DNA of 64,000 nt from Fimadaptatus sp948467645 (GCA_948467645.1 CAOKFD010000002.1:28497-92496), one strand, 5' to 3'; positions 16,930 to 26,058 are shown, counted from the stretch's first letter. Numbers and translations: made by a program. Notes: generated from the sequence alone by a model not told the origin.

Positions 16930-16934
16930 CTATC

Positions 16935-16962
16935 ATTATACTCAAACCTCGCACGCTGTCAA
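16935..16962 (-). promoter_or_regulatory. Promoter of the TetR gene
   Basis: Minus-strand TTGACA (16957-16962), a 16-bp spacer and TATAAT (16935-16940). Confidence 0.8.
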
Positions 16963-17023
16963 TGAGGTAAAGCGATTTTTTACATTTGCATTTTGACAAT
17001 CGCTGCGGCGGTGCAATGCGCAG

Positions 17024-17067
17024 ACCGGCGCTTCGCCGCCCTTGCAACGCACGGGCGAAGCGCCGGT
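17024..17067. terminator. Strong 14-bp inverted repeat after the metallo-beta-lactamase-fold gene
   Basis: ACCGGCGCTTCGCC pairs perfectly with GGCGAAGCGCCGGT around a 16-nt loop, 11 bp past the stop. No T run follows on the minus strand, so termination is inferred from position only. Confidence 0.5.
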
Positions 17068-17077
17068 TCTATCATTA

Positions 17078-17908
17078 TCATCCGATACGGTTGGGATCAT
17101 ACGTCATGCCGCCGATTTCAAACTCGACGCACAATCCGTCGCCCGCGAAGCTGTGATACGGCGCGCCCACGCGTTTGCCTTCCACTATCTCCTGCGTCTC
17201 GCGCGCGAATACCTCCAGCGTGCGCGGCGGCAGCAGCCATATCGGACAGCCGAAGCGGTTGCCCGGATCGCCGTGCGCGGGATGAACGTTCTTTGCATTC
17301 AGCGCCGCCATGCGCGCAAGCGATTTCTGATACACGCTAAGTGCGCTGGACACGTCAAGATGTCCCCACACCGGCCACGTAAGCGCCATGTCGCCGGTGA
17401 ACAGGCGGCTGTGCCGTTCATCGTACAGGCATATGCTGCCAATCGTATGGCCGGGCGTTTCGATTACTGTAAGCTGTGTATCGCCCAAATCTATAACGTC
17501 ACCGTCCGCAAGCGGCTTGACGACATTTGCCGGGCCGGGCCGCCAATCGTCCGGGTTAAGACCGGCGGCGCGCGCGTTGTTGGCTATGAAGTTGCGCTTC
17601 AGCACATCAAGTTCCCGCGCATCAATTGCGGCGTGAGCGCGCGGCTCGTCGTACCTGCCGCAATGCACGCAGTCAAACTGGTTGTTTCCGCTGGCGTGGT
17701 CGGGATGGGCGTGCGAATTGACGACGACAATCTCGCGGCCGGGGCAAAGCTGTGCCGCAATCGCCTTGAGATCCAACATGCCAAAACCGGTATCGATAAG
17801 AAGCGCGCGTCTTCCGCCGTCTATCAGATACATTATGTCCTTCCCGATTTCGTCTATCGCCCATAAATCTTTGTCTATCCGATGTACATCTGCCAAAGAG
17901 CCTGTCAT
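17078..17908 (-). CDS. Metallo-beta-lactamase-fold hydrolase
   Basis: 276 residues. The metal motif HAHPDHASG sits near residue 61-66, with further ligands in ETPGHTIGS, FTGD and a late VHPAHGDPG. This is the glyoxalase II/lactonase-like branch; the substrate is unknown. IGKDIMYLIDGGRRALLIDT at the start is the usual first beta strand pair. AAGGAGG precedes the ATG. No neighbour suggests a pathway. Confidence 0.9.
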   Translation of the reverse strand: MTGSLADVHRIDKDLWAIDEIGKDIMYLIDGGRRALLIDTGFGMLDLKAIAAQLCPGREIVVVNSHAHPDHASGNNQFDCVHCGRYDEPRAHAAIDARELDVLKRNFIANNARAAGLNPDDWRPGPANVVKPLADGDVIDLGDTQLTVIETPGHTIGSICLYDERHSRLFTGDMALTWPVWGHLDVSSALSVYQKSLARMAALNAKNVHPAHGDPGNRFGCPIWLLPPRTLEVFARETQEIVEGKRVGAPYHSFAGDGLCVEFEIGGMTYDPNRIG

Positions 17909-17974
17909 TCAAGTGCCTCCTTTTCAATTATTATTACACATATTATACTCCTTATTTAGGTATATTGGAAGCGT

Positions 17975-18013
17975 AAAAAAGCGGCGCTCCCCTATTTTAG
18001 AGAAGCGCCGCTT
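17975..18013 (-). terminator. Terminator of the cupin gene
   Basis: AGCGGCGCT-like arms (17980-17988 and 18004-18012) followed on the minus strand by TTTTTT. Confidence 0.88.
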
Positions 18014-18027
18014 CCATCAGCAAACCC

Positions 18028-18372
18028 TTACTTATTAATAATCAGCGCCATGAATACCAGATCGGTATCGCCGGTGTTGTCCAGCGCGTGGCCGTTGCCG
18101 TCGCAGCAGAACGTCACGTCGCCCGCCTTGACCGGGTACTTCTTGCCGTTGTCATCGTACATGCCCTCACCGGAGAGTATGTAGTAAGTCTCGGTCTCGC
18201 CATGGTGCTCATGGTATCCCAGCGTACAGTCCTTCTCGATAGTTACCTTGGCGTACAGGCCGCACTTGCCGTCCAGTTCCTTTTCGCCCAGAAGACGCTC
18301 TATGAGCACATGGCCCTTGCCACCGCACATGTTCTCTATCTTTTCAACAGTCCTGTCATTTGCACTCGTCAT
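18028..18372 (-). CDS. Cupin-domain protein
   Basis: 114 residues, a single-domain cupin. Motif 1 is GYHEHHGETETYYILSGEG, with two histidines and a glutamate as metal ligands; motif 2 is PVKAGDVTFCCDGNGHALDN. Such small cupins act as isomerases, dioxygenases or sugar-binding sensors; no function can be given here. AGGGGGC precedes the start. Confidence 0.88.
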   Translation of the reverse strand: MTSANDRTVEKIENMCGGKGHVLIERLLGEKELDGKCGLYAKVTIEKDCTLGYHEHHGETETYYILSGEGMYDDNGKKYPVKAGDVTFCCDGNGHALDNTGDTDLVFMALIINK

Positions 18373-18465
18373 CGTAATTGCCCCCTCAATTTGGTTTACG
18401 ATATATTAGCGCGCCCATGTTTTCGCTGGCCTACCGATTGTGTAAAGTTTGGGTAAGTGCGGGTC

Positions 18466-20271
18466 TTATTCGGAAAGCACAGTGCCGTCAGCCAGCGTTA
18501 TCGTGCAGCCGTTGAACTCGATTGTACCGTTGTTGGTGAGCGAGGTCAGCGTGCAGTCGCCCGTCAGTGTCCAGGTGCAGCCCTCATCTATGGTCAGGAC
18601 TACGTTATCTTCTATAGCAGTGCCGCCAGCCTCGTTTTCGACTACATTGATCGTGCCGGTGAAGGCAGTGCCGCCAGTCATCGTCATATTGAGCGTGGAG
18701 ATAGTATCGACGGTTATGTCGCCGGTAAGCACCTGCGCGTCGGCGGTGAAATTCACGTTAGCGCCGTTTGCGCCCGCCGTGCCCCAGCCGCGGCTGGACG
18801 AGTTGCCTTCTATCGTGAGCAGCTTGTCATTGGCAAGCGTGAGCTCCACGCCGCTCAGGCTGATGTCGCAGTCGGTGTTGGTCACATAGATCATGTCGCC
18901 GCTGAGCGCGGTCAGGCTGCCGCCGCTCATGATGAACGAAGATCTGCCTACCTCGGCGTCGCCGGACATGCTCTGATAGATCATGACGTTGTGGATGTTC
19001 TCATCCGCATCGCCGTTGTATGTGCCCGACATATTGCCGGTCGCGTCACAGTCAACCAGCGCGACCGAATTTTGGCCCTCCACAACCACGGCTTCCGAAT
19101 TATTGGCGGTAAGCGTCGCATTGCTCACGGTTATGTCCGCCGTGGAGTAGACTGCGGGCGAGCCGGTGCCGTTTGTTATATAGCTGCCGCCGTCCACGTT
19201 GACCGTTCCGCCGCCGCGGTCGGAGCGAATCGCCGCCGCCGAGTTGCCGCTGGTGGTTACGGTAAGGTTGGACGCATTGGTCGTGCCGCCGCCGGTGGTC
19301 TGGATGCCGCCCGAATTATTCTGGCTGGTGGTTATCGTAGAGTCGCTTATGTTGACCGTCGTGCCCTCGCCATAGCTGAACACGCCGTTGCCGTTCTTCG
19401 CGTCGGTGGTTATCGTCGCGCCGGTTATTGTCACGGTCGCGCCATTCAGCGCGAGCACCGCCGCGTTCTGGCCGTAGAAGTCGCCGTCCTCGGTGTTGGA
19501 GCTTTCGCCGCCGCTCTTTTCGACGGTCACGCCGTCCAAAGTAACGGTTGCGCCGTCTATACGCAGGGCGTTTTCGTCGTCGCCGCTGGATTCATATGTT
19601 TCGCCGCTGATTTCGGTATCCTCGTCGATGGTCGTTGCGGAGGTGCCGTTGGTCACAGTGCCTGAGCCGCCGAAGCCGCTGCCGCCGTGGCCGCCCTGTC
19701 CGTCAGGCGCACCGCCCGGGCCGCCGTTGCCGCTGGGCGCGCTACCGCTGGGCTTATTGGAATCCGACTTGCTGGAATCCGTCGCATCTGACGAGGTATC
19801 GCCTTCGGTAGTTTCATCAGTCGCTTCATCGGAAGCGGTCTCACTGTCGGAAGCGTCGCTCTTGGTTACATCGGAAGATGCGCTTTCGCTTTTGCAGGAG
19901 CAAGTAGGCATTTCGGGCGGGGTTTGGCCGTCCTGCTGCTGACCGTTATCGCTCGGCTTCTCCGGAGGCGTTTGGCCGTTATGTTGGCCGTTGTCGCTTG
20001 GCTTCTCAGACGGGGTCTGCCCGTCTTGCTGACCGTTGCCATTGGGCATCTCGGGCGGAGTCTGCATCGTCTGGCCGCTGCAGGTGCAGATGTGCGGCTC
20101 GGTCGTAGTGCAATTCTCGCAGGTGCATTCCGGCATTGCCGGCGCGCCGCCCTGCTGTGCGCCCTGAGTAGTCTGGTTCGTGCTGGATTCAGCCTGCGCC
20201 ATCGGCATTATGAACATCGTTGCCGCCAGTGCTATCGCCAGCGCTCGCTTGGTGTTGCTATTCATCTTCAT
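18466..20271 (-). CDS. Secreted beta-helix surface protein with Cys/Pro/Gly-rich N-terminal region
   Basis: 601 residues starting MKMNSNTKRALAIALAATMF, a signal peptide cut after AQA (residue 27). Residues about 45-70 hold CTCENC and CTC cysteine clusters. Then come repeats of the type GQTPPEKPSDNGQ, an acidic Ser/Asp/Thr region, a Gly-rich hinge (GGPGGAPDGQGGHGG), and from about residue 215 to the end a right-handed beta-helix-like series (ATVTLDGVTVE, ATVTITGATITT, TTVNISDSTITTS). There is no LPxTG motif or membrane anchor. The start at 20271 has AAGGAG at 9 nt. It is probably extracellular or spore-surface; function unknown. Confidence 0.85.
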   Translation of the reverse strand: MKMNSNTKRALAIALAATMFIMPMAQAESSTNQTTQGAQQGGAPAMPECTCENCTTTEPHICTCSGQTMQTPPEMPNGNGQQDGQTPSEKPSDNGQHNGQTPPEKPSDNGQQQDGQTPPEMPTCSCKSESASSDVTKSDASDSETASDEATDETTEGDTSSDATDSSKSDSNKPSGSAPSGNGGPGGAPDGQGGHGGSGFGGSGTVTNGTSATTIDEDTEISGETYESSGDDENALRIDGATVTLDGVTVEKSGGESSNTEDGDFYGQNAAVLALNGATVTITGATITTDAKNGNGVFSYGEGTTVNISDSTITTSQNNSGGIQTTGGGTTNASNLTVTTSGNSAAAIRSDRGGGTVNVDGGSYITNGTGSPAVYSTADITVSNATLTANNSEAVVVEGQNSVALVDCDATGNMSGTYNGDADENIHNVMIYQSMSGDAEVGRSSFIMSGGSLTALSGDMIYVTNTDCDISLSGVELTLANDKLLTIEGNSSSRGWGTAGANGANVNFTADAQVLTGDITVDTISTLNMTMTGGTAFTGTINVVENEAGGTAIEDNVVLTIDEGCTWTLTGDCTLTSLTNNGTIEFNGCTITLADGTVLSE

Positions 20272-20403
20272 AATATTCAGCTCCTTCGGAACGGGTTGTT
20301 GTTTGTCTTTGCTTCTCTTTGTTATCTCCCGTCCACGCCTATATAATAACTTCCGGCACTTAAACGAAGCTGAAATCCAGACTGAAAAAATCAAAAAGTT
20401 TGA

Positions 20404-20437
20404 AAAAAATCGCTGCAAGGCCGAAGCCCTGCAGCGC
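20404..20437 (-). terminator. Terminator of the fRMsr gene
   Basis: GCGCTGCA(GGG) pairs with (CC)TTGCAGCG around CTTCGG, followed on the minus strand by ATTTTTTTC. Confidence 0.85.
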
Positions 20438-20452
20438 AAGCAAATCTTCCAA

Positions 20453-20950
20453 TCAATATCCGCAATTGTCGTAGTCCAGCTCGCCCAGCACCGATGCGAT
20501 TGCCTCCAGCCCGGCGCGATCAACCTCGTCAAAGCGGTTCTTGTTGGGGCAGTCGATGTCCAGCACGCCCACTATGCGGCCGTCGCGGCGCAGCGGAACC
20601 ACTATTTCGGACGCAGACGCCGCGTCGCACGCTATGTGTCCCGGAAATTCGTGTACGTCGGGCACTAGCTGAGTCTTATCCTCGGCCACCGCCGTACCGC
20701 ACACGCCCCGGCCAACCGCAATGTCCACGCACGCCACCTTGCCCACGAACGGCCCCAGCAGCAGCGCGCCGTCGTGCATCAGATAAAAGCCCGCCCAGTT
20801 TACGTCGCCCAGCGCCTCGTATATCAGCGCCGCCGCATTGGCGAGCGTGGATATTGCATGGCGGCGGCTGTCGATCAACGCGTTTATCTGATCGAGCAGC
20901 AGTGGATACAATTCTGTCTTTTCAGTCGGAAATATCGAATTCGATTCCAT
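20453..20950 (-). CDS. msrC: Free methionine-(R)-sulfoxide reductase (GAF domain)
   Basis: 165 residues, the fRMsr/YebR length. It reduces free Met-R-sulfoxide in the cytosol using thioredoxin. The GAF fold carries VNWAGFYLM, the cysteine-bearing loop GKVACVDIAVGRGVCGTAVA and HIACDAASASEIVVPL, which place the three conserved redox cysteines. GGAGCG precedes the ATG. It lies 32 bp downstream of the YccF-type gene and may be co-transcribed with it. Confidence 0.92.
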   Translation of the reverse strand: MESNSIFPTEKTELYPLLLDQINALIDSRRHAISTLANAAALIYEALGDVNWAGFYLMHDGALLLGPFVGKVACVDIAVGRGVCGTAVAEDKTQLVPDVHEFPGHIACDAASASEIVVPLRRDGRIVGVLDIDCPNKNRFDEVDRAGLEAIASVLGELDYDNCGY

Positions 20951-20982
20951 TGGATAATCGCTCCGTTCATATTATGTATGCG

Positions 20983-21342
20983 TCAGTACACTTCCGAGCC
21001 AAACGGCATAAGCGCCAGTTGAGCCAGCTTAAAGCATTGCAGTCCAAACGGTATGCCCACTATCGTAACGCATAGCACCAGTCCGCACACTGCCGAAGCC
21101 AGCGCCAGCTCCAGCCCGCCGAATATCAGCCACAGTATATTGAGCAGCAGCGAACCCGCACCGCCGCCAAAGCTCACGTCGCGCCCGAACGGTGCCAGCG
21201 CCAGTCCCGCAAATTTGAAGCACTGCAGCCCCACGGGTATGCCTATTATAGTGGCGCACCACAAAAGCCCGGTAATCGCCCAGCCGATTGCCAGCCACAG
21301 TCCCGCAAATATTACCCAAATGATATTGCCTATCGCACTCAT
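20983..21342 (-). CDS. YccF-family inner-membrane protein
   Basis: 119 residues from MSAIGNIIWVIFAGLWLAIG. Two copies of a motif, GIPVGLQCFKFAGLALAPFG and GIPFGLQCFKLAQLALMPFG, each follow a hydrophobic hairpin; this duplicated pattern defines the YccF (DUF307) family. The start at 21342 is chosen for GGAGG eight bases upstream. The function of YccF proteins is not established. Confidence 0.9.
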   Translation of the reverse strand: MSAIGNIIWVIFAGLWLAIGWAITGLLWCATIIGIPVGLQCFKFAGLALAPFGRDVSFGGGAGSLLLNILWLIFGGLELALASAVCGLVLCVTIVGIPFGLQCFKLAQLALMPFGSEVY

Positions 21343-21480
21343 GTTCATTACCTCCACGCCACAATTATATCATTATCCGCATGGTTATTCATTAAAGCGC
21401 GATTGGAATGCTCTAAAAAATGGCTGCTTTTGAAGATGGGCAGATTCAGTCGGATTTTAAGGCATATCTGCATGAAGGCC

Positions 21481-21511
21481 TAAAAAACGGGACGGCGCTT
21501 GAAACCGTCCC
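21481..21511 (-). terminator. Terminator of the ArsR-family gene
   Basis: GGGACGG pairs with CCGTCCC (21489-21511), followed on the minus strand by GTTTTTTAGG. Confidence 0.88.
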
Positions 21512-21533
21512 GCAGGCCTAGTTCATCAGTATG

Positions 21534-21842
21534 TCATTTCTGCGCCGCAGCAGCCCGGCAGCGCGGGTCAGTGCAGGTGCATGTTATCGCTTCCAATATG
21601 CTGCGCACGCTGTCGCATCCTTCGCGGCTGAGCGAATAGTACGTCCAGCGCCCCTGCCGCCGCGCGCATACCATGCCGCTGGCACATAGAAGGCTCATAT
21701 GGTACGAAAGCGTGGGCTGACCAATGCCCAGTTCGTCCTGAAGCCGACACGCGCAATGCTCGCCGCAGCGCAGAAGTCCGAGTATTTTAAGCCGGTTTTC
21801 ATCGGCCAGCGCCTTAAACAGCGCCGCCTCCTTTTCGTACAC
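21534..21842 (-). CDS. ArsR/SmtB-family metal- or stress-sensing repressor
   Basis: 102 residues with a GTG start at 21842 preceded by GGGAGG. The winged HTH reads ALADENRLKILGLLRCGEHC then ACRLQDELGIGQPTLSYHMS. The CxC pair at the start of the recognition region (HCACRLQDEL) matches the ELCVCDL metal site of arsenic-sensing ArsR. The C-terminus has another cluster, CTCTDPRC. No arsenic or metal-resistance gene adjoins it in this window; the nearest are the oxidoreductase upstream and the YccF gene downstream. The inducer is therefore unknown. Confidence 0.9.
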   Translation of the reverse strand: MYEKEAALFKALADENRLKILGLLRCGEHCACRLQDELGIGQPTLSYHMSLLCASGMVCARRQGRWTYYSLSREGCDSVRSILEAITCTCTDPRCRAAAAQK

Positions 21843-21908
21843 AGTCAGCCCTCCCTTCCGCACGTTACGCTTTTCTGACTTTCTTAATGCGTCAGGCTTA
21901 AATCCGCC

Positions 21909-22997
21909 TTAGCCTATTTCGGGGATATTGATCTCGACCTCGTGGCCGCACTGGCTGGAGCGGTAGATGCCGTCGATTATCGCCTGATTATATATGATCT
22001 CCTGCCACGGTATCGGGCTGGGGCCGTGAGTCTTTACCGCGTCGGCGAACGCGCGTACCTTGCGGTAGAAGCGATCGTTCTCATTGGGCTTTAGCGGCAC
22101 CTGAGTGCACACGGTCTCGCCGCACATGTCGTGATAGAGATACACGTCGCCGATGGTGCCGTCCCATGCGCCGCCCCAGTTCAGCTCGGGGTGCGGAGAC
22201 TTGACCTTCAGGCCGCCCTCAGTGCCCATGAACAGCGTATCGCCCATGGTGTCCATGTGCATCGCCCACGCCATGCGGAAGTCCATGACCAGACCATCCT
22301 CAAAGCGGATGAGCGCCACGGCGAAGTCGTCAACCGAGAATATGTCGGAGTTCTTGCAATACTTGGGGTTTTTGCCGAAGTAGTCTGCGGAATACGCCGA
22401 CACGGTGACGGGCTTGCGATAGCCGATGGAGTTGAGCGCCATATCCAGGCCATAGCAGCCTATATCGGCCAGACAGCCCACGCCCGCGGTATCCTTCTGC
22501 AGGAAGGTGGGGCCGGGTATGCCGCGGCGACGGCCGCCGCCGGTCTGTATGTAATATATATGCCCCAGCTCGCCCGAGCGCACAATGTCCTTTACCATGC
22601 GCATGTTGGGATCGTAGCGCGGCTGGAAGCCGATGGTCAGTATCTTGCCGGTGCGCACCTGAGCGCGCGCCATTTCGACCGCCTGCTCAAGCGTCACGGA
22701 CATGGGCTTTTCGCACAGCACGTCGCAGCCCGCCTCCATCGCGGCGATTGCGCACTCGGCGTGAGTGGAGTTGTAGGTGCATACCGACACGCCGTCGGGC
22801 TTGAGCGCCAGCAGTTCCTCCTTGGTCTCGAACGCCGGTACGTCAGTCAGACCAAACTCGTCCAGAAATGCGCGCGCCTTGCCGGGCACGATGTCAGCCG
22901 CGCCGATTATCTCGATGTCGTCCATCTTCTTGTAGCTGTCCATGTGCTTATGCGCGATACCGCCGGTACCGATTATGCCAATACGAAGCTTATCCAT
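21909..22997 (-). CDS. Gfo/Idh/MocA-family oxidoreductase
   Basis: 362 residues. The NAD(P)-binding motif is IGIIGTGGIAHKHMDSY, the catalytic lysine motif is CEKPMSVTLEQA and the C-terminal domain holds GCLADIGCYGLDMAL with the family's conserved Asp and His-type positions. The start at 22997 follows GGAGG by 10 nt. These enzymes oxidise or reduce sugars, inositols or sugar acids. The sugar isomerase-like gene at 1225 could act in a similar pathway, but it is 20 kb away. Substrate unknown. Confidence 0.92.
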   Translation of the reverse strand: MDKLRIGIIGTGGIAHKHMDSYKKMDDIEIIGAADIVPGKARAFLDEFGLTDVPAFETKEELLALKPDGVSVCTYNSTHAECAIAAMEAGCDVLCEKPMSVTLEQAVEMARAQVRTGKILTIGFQPRYDPNMRMVKDIVRSGELGHIYYIQTGGGRRRGIPGPTFLQKDTAGVGCLADIGCYGLDMALNSIGYRKPVTVSAYSADYFGKNPKYCKNSDIFSVDDFAVALIRFEDGLVMDFRMAWAMHMDTMGDTLFMGTEGGLKVKSPHPELNWGGAWDGTIGDVYLYHDMCGETVCTQVPLKPNENDRFYRKVRAFADAVKTHGPSPIPWQEIIYNQAIIDGIYRSSQCGHEVEINIPEIG

Positions 22998-23182
22998 AGC
23001 ATACTGCCTCCGCATTCATTTTTATGCGCCCATTATACACCGCGTCCGCAATTTTTGCAAGGGCGACGTTTGCGTCAATGCAATTCAGGGAGCGCTGCCA
23101 GCCGATTGCCTGCCAATTTTTCGTCTCAATATACATGCCTGTTCTTAGTAAGCAGCCCTTTACAGTGCCCGCCGGTCATGCG

Positions 23183-24019
23183 TCAATTCACCTGACCCAG
23201 ATATTCCTCCAGCGTAATACCCGCGCCCATTATCTTCTGCGCGGCCTCAACGCCGACGTAGCGGAAGTGCCACGGCTCGTAGCTCATGCCTGTCACGCCT
23301 TCCTTGCCCTCGGGATAGCGCAATATGAAGCCGTACTCCGCGCAATGCTCCTTCATCCATGCCCAAACCGTGTCGTCGTCCGACTTGTTGGCCTTGGCGA
23401 CTATATCTATCGCAAGTCCGGCCTCATGCTCGCTGTAACCGACCTGAGCCACATACGTCGCGGCCAGTGTGCGCGCCTCGTCCTCGGACTTGCCATCGTC
23501 TATGTACTCCTGTATTTTGTCATCCATTTCGGACTGCTGCTGCTTGGCCGTGCGATAGCCCGAGCTTACCACCGGGTACACGCCCTGCGCGCGCGCGTCG
23601 TCGAACATGCTCTGCAGCGACGGATATATGCGCTTGTCAACCGACTGGCCGTTGGACAGCTCGGTCAGCTCCGTCGGCGCATAGCCGTCGGGTATGGCGT
23701 TGGAGCTGTTTACCAGCAGCAGCATCCAGCCGTCGCCCGCGTTAAGCTCGTCCGCGCTGAGCGCCGCCGCGGTGGGTGCTGGCGTGGCGTTTATATAGTC
23801 GGTATGTACCGGTGCGAGCGTGCCCTGCGGCAGCTGCGTGGGCAGAACCGCCTGATACTGCTGTGCGCTGGCGTTATCCATGCGCGCGTTTATGAAGCGC
23901 ACGCCCGCAAACGTAATCAGCGCGCACGCGGCAATACCGATAACCGTCCCCGCGATGCGGGTGTTGCGCGCCTTGCGTCTGCGCGCCTCGGCGGCCTTCT
24001 TCTTGCGATATTTATCCAT
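23183..24019 (-). CDS. D-alanyl-D-alanine carboxypeptidase, VanY/LAS type
   Basis: 278 residues. A basic N-terminus (MDKYRKKKAAEARRRKARN) leads to one membrane anchor near residues 22-42, a Pro/Thr/Ala linker, and the peptidase M15B domain. Zinc and catalytic motifs are SSGYRTAKQQQ, YSEHEAGLAIDIV (SxHxxGxAxD) and SYEPWHFRYV (ExxWH). It trims the terminal D-Ala of peptidoglycan peptides outside the membrane. No VanS/R or other glycopeptide-resistance genes are nearby. The start is supported by GGGGGGAAA. Confidence 0.93.
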   Translation of the reverse strand: MDKYRKKKAAEARRRKARNTRIAGTVIGIAACALITFAGVRFINARMDNASAQQYQAVLPTQLPQGTLAPVHTDYINATPAPTAAALSADELNAGDGWMLLLVNSSNAIPDGYAPTELTELSNGQSVDKRIYPSLQSMFDDARAQGVYPVVSSGYRTAKQQQSEMDDKIQEYIDDGKSEDEARTLAATYVAQVGYSEHEAGLAIDIVAKANKSDDDTVWAWMKEHCAEYGFILRYPEGKEGVTGMSYEPWHFRYVGVEAAQKIMGAGITLEEYLGQVN

Positions 24020-24136
24020 CGGTTTCCCCCCATAGGAATCAGATGCTTTTGGTTTTGATATGTGCATTTGAATTAGACGATATGAGTTGGCGATTTGTTC
24101 CCTGAATTATACTGCGACGGTGAGAAAAGGCATGTT

Positions 24137-24179
24137 AAAAGAAGTCGTCGTTATTGCAAATGCATAGAACGACGACTTC
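24137..24179 (-). terminator. Terminator of the GH36 gene
   Basis: GAAGTCGTCGTT pairs with AACGACGACTTC around a 15-nt loop and is followed on the minus strand by TTTTAAC. Confidence 0.85.
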
Positions 24180-24204
24180 TATAAGTTCAGCTTTTATAGA
24201 CGTT

Positions 24205-25962
24205 TTAGTTCAGCGTCAACACTCGCGCGGAATGGGGCGCCATATCGAACAGCGTGATATGTCCCTCAAATTTACCCAATGCTTCATCCGTCCAAAAATC
24301 GCATACGTGCGCTCGCGCATTCAGCGGCACGGCTATCGACTTAATATCGTCAGAGTGGTTGAACACACAGATAATGTGCTTTTGCCCACGGTCTATGCGG
24401 CCGATTTCAAATGAATCGTCATCATAAACCGCCGCATCGCCCGCTGCCGCCATCATACGCCTGAGCACGTCCAGATTCTTCTCACTAAGATCGTCCAGCT
24501 TATCTCCGGACGTAACTACGCCGCCGCTTGCAACAATATATGCCTTATGATACTCTATCTCGTCGTCTGTCAGATCGCATATGGCGCGGCGATACATGCC
24601 GTTGCGCACTCCGCTGCGGTCGCGCTTTTCAAGAACAACGCCATCCGGATCGTTTATCCACAATCTTCCGTTCTGCCAGCTGCGGCCGGTGATTTCCTCC
24701 ATATTGCCGCCAACGCGCGGCCAATCGCGGAATATATCGTTTGTAGCGCGGTTTCCGTCTACCAGTCCCAGTTGTGCCCATATAGGCGCATTGCAGCCCA
24801 ATATATAGCTGTCCGCACCGACCTCATCATTAATGGCCTGAAAAACTGCGCGAAACGCTTCTACACGCGTCTTATGCGGATCGTGATGCACGCCTGGAAG
24901 TGCGCCATAGCTGGTAAAGTCCAGCTTGAAATACCTTATTCCCCACTCGTCATGGAATGTACGCACCAATTTGCGTACATAATCGACTGCTTTCGGATTT
25001 GTGCCGTCCAGCACATACCACCTGCGATTGAAGCAATGCTCCTGACTGGGCTTTCCGTCGCTGCCCATTATGAGCCAGTCCGGATGTTCGGCAAACAGCC
25101 TTGACCTCACATCTACGGTAAACGGAGATATGTATCCCGCAGGTTCGCAGCCCTCGGCGCGTATACGGTCGCACATTTTCTTCATATCCGCGCCGGTTTC
25201 GGGGTTAGGTATAAGCCAGTCTGTATACGACTGATAGCCGTCGTCTATCTGTATGCGCTTTAGCTCAGGAATACGCGTATGCATGGCGCGCGCCTGCATA
25301 TACATTTCTTCCGCCTTTATACCGCTTATCGAATGATACGAGCACCATCCAAACGGAATATCGGCGTACTTGCGGCGCGGATGGTTCTCATTAATGCGCT
25401 CGGCCAATTTTTCAAACAGCGCGTCACGCTTCTCGCCAAATAGCGCAATGAATTCTTCGAACTGCCACGTTTCTCCGGGGCGCAGTTCTATATCTTCGCA
25501 GTCCATAACGATTTCTATGTAGTTGTTTTTGAACCTGAACTCGCCCATGAACTTATTGCAGCTTGAAAATGCCATCAGCGCGCGATCATACTGCGTAGGC
25601 GACAGCAGCATAAGCGAATATGCGGTGTACGTATCCGGACTAAACGGACTTTTCTTTAAGCTGAAGAATTCTTCATCTGTGCCGTACTTGCCTATGTTAT
25701 GCGGCTCATGCAGCGTACCGCCGTGCTGCGAAAGCATATGGAACCCTTCCGAATAAAACGGACAACTCGCCGCCAGCGGGAAATTGCCGTACATAAGCGC
25801 CACTTCTCGCACGCGCACAGCCGCATCGGATGTATTGCGCAGCAGCGCACGCATTGTGTTTCCTGTCCATACGCGTTCCAATACCATCGCATTGCCCGCG
25901 ATGCTGCAATCGGTCAATCTAACCTGCGCAGGCAAACCTTTCAAAAATGCAATATCAAACAT
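24205..25962 (-). CDS. Alpha-galactosidase-like glycoside hydrolase (GH36/clan GH-D)
   Basis: 585 residues, no signal peptide, so it is intracellular. The TIM-barrel core contains IPFGWCSYH, RIQIDDGYQ near 237-244 and YFKLDF, whose Asp348 is in the position of the clan nucleophile. ATNDIFRDW near 406-414 supplies the probable acid/base Asp409. The protein is shorter than the 700-plus residues of many GH36 enzymes because the N-terminal beta-sandwich is small. It lies downstream of an oligosaccharide ABC importer and probably hydrolyses the imported alpha-galactoside. A hairpin before it may lower its expression relative to the binding protein. Confidence 0.88.
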   Translation of the reverse strand: MFDIAFLKGLPAQVRLTDCSIAGNAMVLERVWTGNTMRALLRNTSDAAVRVREVALMYGNFPLAASCPFYSEGFHMLSQHGGTLHEPHNIGKYGTDEEFFSLKKSPFSPDTYTAYSLMLLSPTQYDRALMAFSSCNKFMGEFRFKNNYIEIVMDCEDIELRPGETWQFEEFIALFGEKRDALFEKLAERINENHPRRKYADIPFGWCSYHSISGIKAEEMYMQARAMHTRIPELKRIQIDDGYQSYTDWLIPNPETGADMKKMCDRIRAEGCEPAGYISPFTVDVRSRLFAEHPDWLIMGSDGKPSQEHCFNRRWYVLDGTNPKAVDYVRKLVRTFHDEWGIRYFKLDFTSYGALPGVHHDPHKTRVEAFRAVFQAINDEVGADSYILGCNAPIWAQLGLVDGNRATNDIFRDWPRVGGNMEEITGRSWQNGRLWINDPDGVVLEKRDRSGVRNGMYRRAICDLTDDEIEYHKAYIVASGGVVTSGDKLDDLSEKNLDVLRRMMAAAGDAAVYDDDSFEIGRIDRGQKHIICVFNHSDDIKSIAVPLNARAHVCDFWTDEALGKFEGHITLFDMAPHSARVLTLN

Positions 25963-25989
25963 ATTTTTCTCCCGTCCAAGTTATTAAAA

Positions 25990-26028
25990 GCGGCGGATGC
26001 ACCGCAGAGTTTGCAATGCATCCGCCGC
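25990..26028 (-). terminator. Intergenic hairpin between the binding-protein and GH36 genes
   Basis: A perfect 12-bp stem GCGGCGGATGCA/TGCATCCGCCGC is followed on the minus strand by TTTTAATAA. It may terminate partially or stabilise the upstream message. Confidence 0.75.
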
Positions 26029-26058
26029 ATGTTCATTTAAACATACGTTCTTTACCGA

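Noticed and set aside
18457..19665. 402-codon open frame on the plus strand
   Set aside because: Antisense of the repetitive beta-helix gene; repetitive composition alone explains it.
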